Positions 49,590 through 59,621 of a stretch of 64,000 bases of DNA are shown here, in pieces. Source of the stretch: Buxus sempervirens (lineage: Eukaryota > Streptophyta > Magnoliopsida > Buxales > Buxaceae); the NCBI GenBank assembly GCA_947561395.2, contig OX387190.1, positions 9,418,858-9,482,857 of the forward strand, given 5' to 3'. A program made the position numbers and the translations under genes. Each line of letters starts with the position of its first letter. The stretch's first letter is position 1. Under the pieces are notes generated by a model, which worked only from the letters and a program-made list of their open reading frames with translations, had not been told where the DNA came from and did no database searches.

Positions 49590-50227
49590 GTATGGATCTG
49601 ATTCATCCAAACCAATCAATCCAAGATCTTAAATTTAGTTGGATTTTGAGTATCCAAGTGAATTCTTACCAAGGACATTTAGATTACTATTTACCTTCTT
49701 TTAACCCTCTTGGATCCTTCAACGAATATCCCATTACACCTCATGGCTGCCTTCCTTTGCCTTGCATGCCCAAAACATTTCCTTTATTTCATCTCTTATT
49801 TTTGTAACACCTAAGTACTCTCTAAGATGTTCAACCCTTAACTTCCCACACATCCATCTCAATATCTTCATCCCAAAAATACTCATTCTATGCATATTTT
49901 GCTTCTTTGTTACCCAATTCTATTTCATATATCATAGCACACTTAACGGCTGTCCTACAAAATTTTCCTTTCTAGTTTGAATGTAACATGCCAATCACAT
50001 AGCACTTTAGAAGCACCTTTACACTTAAGCAATCCATCTGTAATTCCATGTATAACATCCTAATTAATACTGCCCTCTTCATATACAATTGCTCCAAGAT
50101 AACAAAACTGATTGCTTTCGAGAATGACCTAGTTATAAATTCTTATCAATGCTTTGCTTTTACTAAAACTGAATCCATATTTTTTTAGTTCTAAATTCTT
50201 ATAATTTTTACTAAACTGAAATCCACA

Positions 50228-50773
50228 TTTTTTATGAATAATGAGATATATTAAAAAGAGAAGGATAAAGGTACATAGGCGGTAAAGGTATGTGGGATAA
50301 TCCCCTACAACCCAACCCAAACTGCAGGAACTATCAATCAAGTTACTAATCATGACCAAGGTTTATCGTTTCAGTGCCGCTGCCGCCCAAGGTACGAAAT
50401 TAAATTTCACCAACGTGCTGCTGAAACGCTGGAAAATTGAAAGGAACAAAAAAAATGGGGTTTTTTGGATTTTTGGGAAATTTTGTTCCTAATTCGAGCA
50501 AAATTTCACTATATGCCACCCAAAAAAATTATTTAAAAAAAAAAAAAGTGGTTCCCCCTGTTTCACCCCATTTCGCTCAGCACACCACTGCGTTTCACCG
50601 ATGTGCCACTAAAATTTGCCAAAAACGCAATCTAGAGATTTTTACCTTGTGAAATGCATTGCAATTGGGTGTTGTGGCAAAATTTCGAGAAACACTAATC
50701 ATGACCACCCTAAAGCACTACATACACTAAAATCTCATGTCCAATAATTCCACCTCACTTCCCATCTTCCATA
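50228..50773 (-). mobile_element. L1 3'-end insertion carrying a hAT MITE
   Basis: Begins with T6 and ATGAATAATGAGATATATT (L1 3' end in complement), flanked by a 15-bp duplication AAACTG(A/C)AATCCACA with one mismatch (50213-50227, 50774-50788). Without the MITE it is about 200 bp. RTE sequence resumes on both sides. Confidence 0.8.
50357..50697 (+). mobile_element. Non-autonomous hAT element (MITE) of the CAAGGTTT family
   Basis: A perfect 8-bp duplication ATCATGAC flanks it (50349-50356, 50698-50705). The left end CAAGGTTTATCG pairs with a weak right end (complement TAGTGTTTCTCG), similar to the left end of hAT-2. The interior has GCGTTTC, GAAATTTCA and GTGCC words typical of hAT-1 subterminal DNA. 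341 bp, no coding. Confidence 0.85.
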
Positions 50774-50890
50774 AAACTGCAATCCACATAGTCAGAATTA
50801 GTTATAATTATTTTAAAACCTTTTTGATTCCAAGTATCTCTCGATAATTCCAATTTTGCATTGAACATGACCGCAACTCTCTAAATCTTA

Positions 50891-52662
50891 TTCATTAAAT
50901 ATGGATTTTATGCAATATTTTGGAATATTCAAATGTACTTCGCTCTAAATTAGATCACAACAATGTTATATTAGATAGGCTTACTTTTCACAAATTTTTT
51001 TCAATTTTTTCTTCAACTTTTTTCCTACTATTTTGATGACAACTTGCCATATTAAATTAGCAACAAGGCTTGAAACTACGATCTTAAGCTTAGTGATTGT
51101 GCCTTTTTTTTTATTAGATCTGAGGTCTTCTTTTTCTTCATTTATTCCTCCATGATTGTTTTTCTTTTCAATATCTATGTAGATTATTTAAATAATTAGC
51201 ACAAAGTCCTAAGTTTTTGTTAAAATTGAAAGTTAGTTAATTTTTTTTTTTTTCACAATAGTATTCTAATCTTAACATTCAATTGGACAATAGTTTAAAC
51301 CAGTGTGATTTAGTCATAATATCTATGTCTTTGTTCCAAAAGTTTGTAACAGAAATTCATTCCTACAGTGGGTTCATTGGATTCTCTATGGTAGAAGAAG
51401 AAGCTCCTAGATGATGGAAATTTTGATAAAATTAAAAATAAAAGATGGTATATCAACTTTTACTTTCATTCTTTGTCTTCATACTTTATCTGTGAATTTC
51501 TTTATTTGTCAATTTTTTGCGCGTAAATTTATAATTATAACAATAACAACACAAAGTGCCTTACCCCTTCCCAACTAGATGGGATCAAAAAATATGATTG
51601 GTTAATTATTGTTAAAAGCAGATCATAAAAATTTTAAAAAAAATAAATGGTTTTCTACTACCTTATGATATGTTGTATCTAAGGTGACACTGTATAAGGC
51701 CACATGCTCTTTCAAGTTTCAAATTATCCTTGTGCTTGCTGCTATTTGAATGATTCTATCACTTTGATTAATCTCTTGATCTTGTAATCCAAAATAATAA
51801 ACAGTGATGATCCTTACACATAAAAGTACTTAGTAAAATACATGCAGAGTAAGATAGTGGTACATGGGACACAAATAATGCTTCTTCACAACTTTGATGT
51901 GGGGCAAACAAACTAGTTCTGTTCCATTTATCAAAATCAAAATCATAGAGTCCAGATAAAGAGAGATAGAGAAAGACCTACAGAAGATTCCGAAGTCTGG
52001 ATCTCTTTCTTCTTTCTTCACTTGTGAGTTTCAGTTCCTTCAAGAGTTCCTTTAACAACCAGAAAAAAAAACGCAAAATCAACAGCAAAGTCAAAGACAA
52101 ATGTAGAAAAAAGAATTATTTTGGGAAAGATATATGGAGATCCTTAAACTCATCAAAGACAAATTTTTGAAATTCTAGTTTCCATTCCGTCGAGCGTTCT
52201 CGTTGAATTTCTGGGTATTTTTCTTCAGTAACAGTCAAATAATTAGTTTTTATCAAACGTTGGAGACCGTTTTTAAATCTATATATCGGTATTTCTGAGT
52301 TTTCATTCAAACAAAATTTTAACATGAAACTAACTAAAAATGCTTAAGTTTTAGCCAGAAATTGGCTCCACTCGAACCGCAAAACAGAATCACAAGCCAA
52401 AAATAGGAAGAAGCTGTGGTATAGTGGATCCAGAAACGATTCTGACCTTCGATTCTCCAACTAAAAGCGAAGAAACTACAACCAGAAAATTTAAATTTTT
52501 CCCACGACTAAAGAAGCTTTTCCTTTCGGAATCTAATTCTTACATTACACCAGAACGAACAAAACAAAGGAGTACCAAATCAAGATATCTGAAACACCTC
52601 CCCAAACTTCCATCCATTTCAGAACAGTACGAGCTCGATTAGAATCTGAAGGCCATATATAC
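50891..52662. other. CLC 5' UTR intron, right part
   Basis: Mostly AT-rich. A short stretch at 51538-51595 (ACAACACAAAGTGCCTTACC then CCAACTAGATGGGATC) matches the terminal repeat region of RTE LINEs. A 72-codon plus-strand frame at 52424-52642 has no recognisable family and is not called. Confidence 0.5.
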
Positions 52663-52990
52663 CTTGAAACTTAATTTCTACACTCCGTTTCGATTGATGA
52701 TCGGATCAGCTCAAAACCTTGTGTTGATAAAGACGAATCTGTAGAAATCTTCAGGACTTCTTCTGATCCACAAGCCAAAAAAACAAAAAAAGTAAATTTT
52801 AGAGACGCAATGGGAAAGATAAAGGCGAGGTTTGGGCTGATCTGTATCCGTGACTGGGCCGAGAACAGGCTGGATAAGATCTTGGCCAGAGCGTAACGCG
52901 AAAGACCGACCAATGAAGACTGGGTCTATGTTGGGACGAAGAGAAGAAAAACGAGCTCACATCTCCTGTGACGAGTTTAAATTTTATGGC
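52663..52990 (-). promoter_or_regulatory. Probable CLC 5' UTR exon 1
   Basis: On the minus strand a GC-richer leader with CT-rich words runs from about 52990 to a good donor AAGTTTCAAG/GTATAT at 52663. No long ORF. It would splice to the acceptor at 47812. The transcription start is inferred from the TATA-like box upstream; transcript data would settle it. Confidence 0.5.
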
Positions 52991-53018
52991 CCCACGGACT
53001 CCAAAACGCCCCCACAGA

Positions 53019-53028
53019 CTTTAAATAG
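53019..53028 (-). promoter_or_regulatory. TATA-like box of the CLC gene
   Basis: The minus strand reads CTATTTAAAG about 30 bp ahead of the inferred start. Less than 110 bp upstream of it the first transposon duplication begins (53126), so little native upstream sequence remains. Confidence 0.4.
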
Positions 53029-53639
53029 AGGAGTGGAATGAAGTGACCAAAACGCTAACGCCGTTTTCGATTTAAAAAGAAGAAAAAGAATGCAACATCT
53101 GAATTTTGAAGGCAGGCTGGCAGCAATTGGAGCCAAGGTTTACAGTTTCGGCGGCACGCCGCAAAGCCAAGGTTTACAGTCAAAATTTCGGTTTTTGTAG
53201 CCCCAGCGATGCGTTTCGCTGGGAGAAATCGTCAAGTTGCATCGTTGACGAAATTTCAACGATTTTGCGATGAAACGGGACGGCGTGCCGTGCGAAACGG
53301 GCGAAACAAAGAAAAAAAAATGCAAATTTTTTAATTTTTTGGGAAAATTAATTTTTAGTGGTACTTTATCAAATTATTTAAGATTTAGTCAGCAAAGTTT
53401 TGAGTTTTAACTTTTAATGCACTTTTATCAACATAATTAATTTTTAATACTATTTAACTGTTACAGATAAATTCTTCCAAAAATACCCTTATACAACTTA
53501 CTTCCGAGACTTGTACAGGCCATTTTAGACTTACACAAGTAATAAAATGACTTGTACCCAAGGTTTGCCGTTTCGTATTTCGGTGCCTTAGCGGCACGAA
53601 ATACCAAATCGAAACCCTCTCCCATGCGTTTCGCTGGGG

Positions 53640-53855
53640 TGCCGGCGAAACTCAGCGAAATTTCGCTGAGTTTCGCAAAATCCCAGCGAAACGCAGGGAG
53701 AATATAAATTTTTTTGGCCTCTCAGCGATTCGCTGAGGTGCCAGCGAAACGCAGCGAAATTTCGCTGCGTTTCGCGTAACCCCAGCGAGGCACCTCACCT
53801 TAAAAAGGTGAGGTGCCGTCGAGATTTCGCCAGAACTGGCAAAATCTCGACGAAC
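53640..53855 (+). repeat. Cluster of palindromes at the left end of hAT-1
   Basis: Two perfect 32-bp palindromes centred on GCGAAATTTCGC (53645-53676 and 53744-53775), a short one at 53721-53737, a hairpin with 13-bp arms and 3-base loop (53789-53817) and another with 16-bp arms carrying one mismatch (53817-53850). Their position, 85-300 bp inside the terminus, is where hAT transposases usually have subterminal binding sites. Confidence 0.92.
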
Positions 53856-54098
53856 AGAAGAAGGGGGTTTCGAAAACCCCCAAATTTCAATTTTTTTTTT
53901 GAATTTCTTCAAATTAGCTGTTCCATTCTCTTTCAAATCGAAGATGGAGAAGGATTGAAGCTTGGGATTGCAATCTCCATCAGTTTTTGTGTGATTTGAA
54001 GCCTTGAAGAGTGTAAAATTGAGGTAATCATGTTTTTTCCCTTTTTTATGCTTGTAATTAACTTAGATTGTACTGATTTTTTTATATGTTATGTAACA

Positions 54099-55140
54099 AC
54101 ACCCGATCTATCGATGGGTGTTGTTACTTTTTTTTTTCTCCAAAAATTAGTATTTTTTAATTTATTTGACATGAAAAATCATTTAAAAATCATTTTTAAT
54201 TATTTTTTTAATACGAAAATCATTAATTATTTATTTAAAAATAACATATTAATAATATAATGAGAATGTTTTATAGTATTAGACTATTAGTATTACACTA
54301 TTACTATTACAAATTTACAATAACAATAATAATTATTTATTTATTTAATACGAAAATCATTAAAAATTTTGAAAAAATTATTAAAAAATGAAAAAAAATT
54401 AGTAAAAATATGGATGAAAATATAAAATATTATATGAAGCATGGATACCTAATTTATAGATGGGAGTGCACAATTTTATTTTTTGTAAAAAAGGAATAAT
54501 TAATATTTATTTAATCCGAAAATCATTTAAAAATTAAAAAAATATGAAAAAAGTTAGTAAAAATATGAATTATATTTATGTGAAGCGTGGACACTCAATT
54601 TATAGATGGGCGTGCAAACTTTTATTTTTTTGTAAAAAATGAATAAATAATTGTTTATTTAATCCGAAAATCATTAAAAATTTAAAAAAATTTAAGAAAA
54701 TATGAAAAAAATTAGTAAAAATATGGATTATATTTATGTGAAGCGTGGACACTCAATTTATAGATGGGCGTGCAAACTTTTATTTTTTTGTAAAAAATGA
54801 ATAAATAATTGTTTATTTAATCCGAAAATCATTAAAAAATTAAAAAATTTTAAGAAAATATGAAAAAAAATTAGTAAAAATATGGATTATATTTATGTGA
54901 AGCGTGGACACTCAATTTATAGATGGGCGTGCAAACTTTTATTTTTTTGTAAAAAATGAATAAATAATTGTTTATTTAATCCGAAAATCATTAAAAAATT
55001 AAAAAAATTTTAAGAAAATATGAAAAAAATTAGTAAAAATATGGATTATATTTATGTGAAGTGTGGACACCCAATTTTTAGATGGGCGTGCAAACTTTTA
55101 TTTTTTTAGTTGATTATTTTCTAGATGGGTATGCTAAAGT
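54099..55140 (+). repeat. Leader array of about 159-bp units with palindromic cores in hAT-1
   Basis: Cores of the form ACAC(C/T)CAATTTATAGATGGG(C/T)GTG; the GATGGG word occurs at 54113, 54459, 54605, 54763, 54922 and 55081, with a short extra one at 55134. The last four steps are 146, 158, 159 and 159 bp. The units between are nearly identical and AT-rich (AAATCATTAAAAA, GAAAAAAATTAG). Confidence 0.92.
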
Positions 55141-55238
55141 GATACTTTGTTTAATTGTTTGTAAATTGGAAATTTGGAATTGACACTTCGACAGGTAACC
55201 TACTGTTTTCAGGTGATTAGTTAGCGGCCTAGCGGGTG

Positions 55239-58200
55239 ATGGCATCAGGATCTGGTGGTGGTGATGGTGCCGAGACGAGTGGACGTAAAGTAGATATTGG
55301 ATGGCAGCATGGTACCCGCTATCAGGGAGACAGAAATAAGACAGTATGTAATTACTGTGGTCATGTATTCAAGGGGGGAGGTGTATCCAGACTGAAGATG
55401 CATCTGGCAGGTGGTGCCAAGGACGTCAAGGATTGTAATAAAGTGCCACCTGCAGTTAAAAAGCAGATGTGTGAGCACCTACAGATTGGTGTGAAAAGCA
55501 GAAAAACGAAGCATATTATAGAGGACGAGATCAGACGGAGACTAGCAGAGCCTCCACGGGTAGCTGAGGATGATGATGATTTTGTCTACCCTAGCGGGAT
55601 CGACACAGAGGCTGAGAGGGCCCAGTATAGAGCAGCACACCATGCATCCCTGGAGTCAGATTTTGAGCGGAGAGAGATGCAGAGACATGGATTTGAGAGA
55701 GGCGGTCATTCTGGGGCTGGTGGGTCGGCTTCTTTGAGGCGTTCTCATTCTACGAGAATGCCTGATTATCCTGTGGACCCTGACACACATAGATCATCAG
55801 ATGCGAAGCAGAAGAGGCTGAAAGATTCTTGGAGTGGAGGATCAGTTAGAAAGAAGATGGGTAAGTTCATATCTCGGTTCTTCTTATTCAACCATATCCC
55901 TGCACATGCAGCTTCCTCTCCGCATTTTAAGAGTATGGTTGACGTTATTCAGGAGTCTGGGGTTGGAGTCCTACCTCCTACACCGAAAGAGATCATGGGG
56001 GTTTATTTGGATGATGAAGAGAAAGAGATGTTGACATTTATTAAATCTTTGCGTCCATATTGGGAGAGATTCGGGGTTTCAATTATGTGTGATGGTTGGA
56101 CAGGCCCTACGAAGCTGTCAATCATCAACTTTATGGTCTATTGTAGAGGCAAGGCCGTCTTTTTGAAGTCTGTAGATGCCTCAGATAAAATCAAGGATTC
56201 AGAGTACATCTTTGGTTTACTAGAGGAGGTGATCAGAGAGGTTGGGATACATCTCGTTGTACAGATTGTTACAGACAATGGGAGTGCCTTTAAGAAGGCT
56301 GGTCAAATGATACAGGCGAAGTACCCCATATACTGGACCCCTTGTGCTGCACATTGTATAGACCTGATGTTAGAGGCCATTGGGAAGAGGAAGAGGGTGA
56401 AGAAGACACTACGAGATGCTCGGAAGTTGACTACATTTATTTATAATCATAATTATGTGTTAGCGAAGATGAGAACAGTATGTCATGGAGATATAATCAG
56501 GCCGGGGATTACTAGATTTGGTACAAATTATATTTCCTTGGATAGCATGCTCCGACACAAGCAAGGATTGAGAACCTTATTTACTAGTGAGGATTGGGGT
56601 GCTTGCTCTCATAGTCGCACTGAGAAGGGGAGGGAAGTAGAGGATATCGTTCTTCGTGGCAGCTTTTGGGATGGTGTGAAGGAAGTTGTCGATATATTGG
56701 AGCCCATTTACAGGGTGCTACGGATTGTTGATACAGATTCATACCCGACCCTCGGTTCCATCTATGAGAGCATGAGGGTGATGAAAGAACAAGTTCAAAT
56801 TGCCGCACAGTCGTCCTACCAGTGGGTCCACAAGATCATTGATGATCGTTGGATTAAATCGATGGATCATCCCATACTTTTGGCAGGTAATTAATTTATA
56901 ATATTAATTAAGGTTTGTTGATTTTTTTTATACTTATACTTCTTTGATAATGCTAAATTGTTTATTAATTCTCATTTTCTTTTCAAACACAATAACAGCA
57001 CATTACTTTAACCCAAAATATCACTACAAGGACAACCTTGGGATGCGCGCAGATATGTGGACAGCTGTGCTGATGGTTTATTCCCACCTCGATCCCAATT
57101 CTACCGGGCAGGCAGATTTCGGCGATGAGGTAAATTCTATATAAATAATAAATAAGTGCTCTATCAATTGTAATTTGGAATCTTTTCCTCAATTTTTACT
57201 AAATTCTGAACATGCTCTTGCAGTTGATCAAGTTTAGAGATGCAATGGAATCATTTGGAATGACGACTTGCCATTGCCTTGCGGAGTACGATGATGCCAT
57301 GTATGTAATTTACTACATTTTGGTAAATCATTTAGAATTTCTAAATTTATTTTATGCTTATTGAAAATCATTACACGTTTCAGGCGAGTGGTGGGCCATG
57401 TACGGAGCTTGTGCTCCCACTGTGTCGAAGCTTGCGTATCGGATTCTCGCTCAGACTGCATCCTCATCTGCTTGCGAGCGTAACTGGAGCACCTTTGCGT
57501 TGATTCATACAAAGCAAAGGAACCGGCTGGCCTATCAGAAGCTACAAAAGCTCGTGTTTTGTCACTACAACATGAGATTACGAGCGAAACAGCTGGAGAT
57601 CGAGACACAGCGTAGTAGTGCATATGTTGACGACCCTCTGGACATCCTATGCAGCACCCGGATTGATGAAGACAACCCATTCTCAGAATGGGTGAGGACT
57701 GCGGAGTTAGACGAGCCTAATGGTGGGCCAAGTTCAGTCGTTGCTCGCGCCGCAGCAGAGATGGGGATTGATGTTGATGCTGTTATGGAGGAAGAGAGGG
57801 GATTTCCTTCTGTTGACTTTTTTGATAGAGATACCAGCGTAGTGCCCCCTTCAGTTTCTACAGCAGCAGCGACGCCCTCAGTCCCAGTTCAATCAGTTGA
57901 GGGTACAGAGTTTGACTCCGAGGATGGAGATAGTGGGGATGGTGGAGGGTCTGATGATGATGACGACGATGATGGTGGAGATGATCATCAGGGAGGTGGA
58001 GGACAATCACATAGGCCAGGGGTTAGTCCTTTCACTGGGGAGGCAGTGTACACACATGCCACTCAGGACACCCACCATGGAGGGCGATACAGTCAGGGTG
58101 ATCAGTCAGATCCAGAGCCACGTACTTTTCAGAGGCGGGGTAAGGGGAAGGAGAGGATTGGTGCCCAGGACGAGGATGAGATGTCTCGATCGTTTATGAG

Positions 58201-58714
58201 TATGGACATGGAGGGATCTAGCAGTACATCTTCACGTAGTTATGGGGATCAGAGTGGGCAGTATGGAGGATATGCATATCCATATCCTGGGCAGTTTCAC
58301 ACATCTGACAACTATGGGTTATTTGATTTTCCCTCATATCCAGTTGCACCAGCTCCATATCCAGCTGCATACGGATATGGGTATGTCCCAGTGCCAGTGC
58401 CAGTGCCAGTCCCAGCTATCCCATATCCATATGGTTATTATCCTCCACCAGTCGTAGTAGAGGAGGAGGAGGAGGAGGAAGAGGAAGAAGATGAGGATGC
58501 GGGTGTTATTATTATGAGGGAGTATTATGATGAGTGTCCTCCTGTGGGCTTTATTGTGGATTTAGATCAGGATGAGTATGAGGAGGTTGTGCGTCGTTAC
58601 AGAAGTCAGTACGCAGGGCGCACGTCATGGAGGCGATATGTTCACATGCTTGAGAGACGACGACAGCAACAACATCAGCATTTCCAGCCTTCTAGACATT
58701 CTACTTCTTATTGA
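55239..58714 (+). CDS. hAT transposase, spliced, with long C-terminal extension
   Basis: Likely exons are 55239-56886, 56999-57129, 57224-57304 and 57389-58714, giving about 1,061 residues, long for a hAT protein. I start at ATG 55239, just after an intron-like acceptor. Domains in order: BED zinc finger (C37, C40, H55, C66); FERREMQRHGF linker; DUF659 catalytic part with D285 (CDGWT) and D346 (VTDNGS), PCAAHC (C369-C373); helical region; NPKYHYKDNLG; dimerisation block SSSACERNWSTF whose Glu (codon 57476-57478) completes the D-D-E set. A tail follows: Asp/Gly-rich, then Tyr/Pro-rich with a PVPVPVPVP run, a ten-Glu run (58461-58498) and a conserved end EYEEVVRRYRSQYAGRTSW. The exon 3/4 junction needs GTAATT with an acceptor 5 nt beyond the stronger TTTCAG; using the stronger sites shifts the frame. 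Otherwise open throughout. Confidence 0.88.
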
Positions 58715-59621
58715 TCTTTGTAGTTTGTACTTTGTAATCTTGTGACTCTTGTCTCTTATCTCTTGACTCTCTTGTAGACTTCTACTTTGTATTTTGCATT
58801 TTTTGCAATTTGTCTTTTTAATTTTTATGATTATTAATCTATGTGTCTATGAGGCTATGACTTTGTTTTACGCATGTAAGTATGTAACACATGTTACAAA
58901 GTGTGATGTAATGTGCTTACAGTTGTAGCCTTGTAATTGTTTATGTTCATGTGTTTGTATTTGACTATTTGTTCATAAATTAGATCAAATACTTATTTAT
59001 TCTATCTATTTTTGCATATAAATTGTATAAAATCATGTCTATTATGTTATTTTAGCTTAATTATGTTTTTTATTTTTAAAACAGGCATTTCGTCGGCGTG
59101 CTGCCAATTTCGGCGAAATGGCCCTTCTGACAGTTTATTTTCATCTTTTTTAATCAAAAAAGGCGTTTCGGCGGCGTGCCGCCGATTTTGCCAAAAATGC
59201 TGTTTCGAGCCATTTCATCGGAATTTCAACGAAATTTCGTCAGAAATTCGTTTCGGCCGCCTACCGGCGCACCCCAAATCACCAAAAAGTCGATCCTTGC
59301 TTGTACCATGAATAAGTGATTTGTATAAGTCATTTGGATAAGTGATGTAAGGGCATTCTTGGAATAGTTGATTTGTAATAGTTAAATAACACTAAAAATT
59401 AATTATTTTGATAAAGGTGTACTAAAAGTTAAAACTCAAAACTTTGCCGACTAAATCTTAAATAATTTGATAAAGTACCACTAAAAATTAACTTTCCCAA
59501 ATTTTTTAGCGAAACGGGCAGCGTGCCAACGAAATTTCACCAAAATCCAAAAAAACCTAATTTTTTCCTTTTTTTTGCCCATTTAAAATTTTCCGGCGTG
59601 CCACCGAAACTTAAAACCTTG

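Larger units (their letters stand above)
49590..50890 (-). mobile_element. RTE LINE fragment, split by an L1 insertion
   Basis: Minus-strand residues in broken frames match the RTE thumb and C-terminal part: FNAKLELSRDTWNQKGFKI (50880-50810), then beyond the L1 insert KKYGFSFSKSKALIRIYN, FCYLGAIVYEEGSIN, GASKVLCDWHVTFKLERK and further decayed words to about 49590. A 48-bp local duplication of TTTTACTAAA..ACTGAA.TCCA lies at 50157-50225. Confidence 0.75.
53559..59299 (+). mobile_element. Inner layer: near-complete hAT transposon (hAT-1)
   Basis: A 5,741-bp element with ends CAAGGTTTGCCG and, in complement, CAAGGATCGACT, flanked by a perfect 8-bp duplication CTTGTACC (53551-53558, 59300-59307) that splits the Mutator-type MITE. 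Layout: left subterminal palindrome cluster (53640-53855), leader with tandem units (54099-55140), spliced transposase gene (55239-58714), and a right subterminal region with GAAATTTCG and GGCGTGCCGCC words (59080-59299). It appears to be the youngest insertion of the nest and is a candidate autonomous copy. Confidence 0.95.
53341..59499 (+). mobile_element. Middle layer: Mutator-type MITE interrupted by hAT-1
   Basis: Long inverted repeats, about 165 bp with roughly 88 percent match by eye, begin GGGAAAATTAATTTTTAGTG at 53341 and at 59498 in complement (GGGAAAGTTAATTTTTAGTG). It is flanked by TAATTTTTT and AAATTTTTT (8 of 9 bases match). Own sequence is 53341-53558 and 59308-59499, about 410 bp. 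Same family as 5232-5579, which has a perfect 9-bp duplication. Confidence 0.88.
53134..59621 (+). mobile_element. Outer layer: non-autonomous hAT element interrupted by a nested insertion
   Basis: Ends CAAGGTTTACAGTTTCGG on the left and, in complement, CAAGGTTTTAAGTTTCGG on the right, each followed by a GGCACGCC word. A perfect 8-bp duplication ATTGGAGC flanks it (53126-53133, 59622-59629). Only about 320 bp belongs to this layer (53134-53340 and 59508-59621); the rest is the inserted Mutator-type MITE and its cargo. It lies in a plus-strand L1. Confidence 0.93.

Noticed and set aside
52424-52642. 72-codon plus-strand frame (MDPETILTFDSP...)
   Set aside because: No family recognised; it lies antisense in the CLC 5' UTR intron and its length is within chance expectation.
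54099-55140. Centromeric or other satellite DNA
   Set aside because: Only about six units, placed in the leader of a transposase gene and mirrored in hAT-2.
57234-57680. Minus-strand frame of 148 codons
   Set aside because: Shadow of the hAT-1 transposase exons on the other strand.
53341-59499. Long inverted repeats as the true ends of the hAT-1 transposon
   Set aside because: hAT-1 has its own CAAGG ends and perfect CTTGTACC duplication further inside; the long repeats match a separate MITE at 5232-5579.
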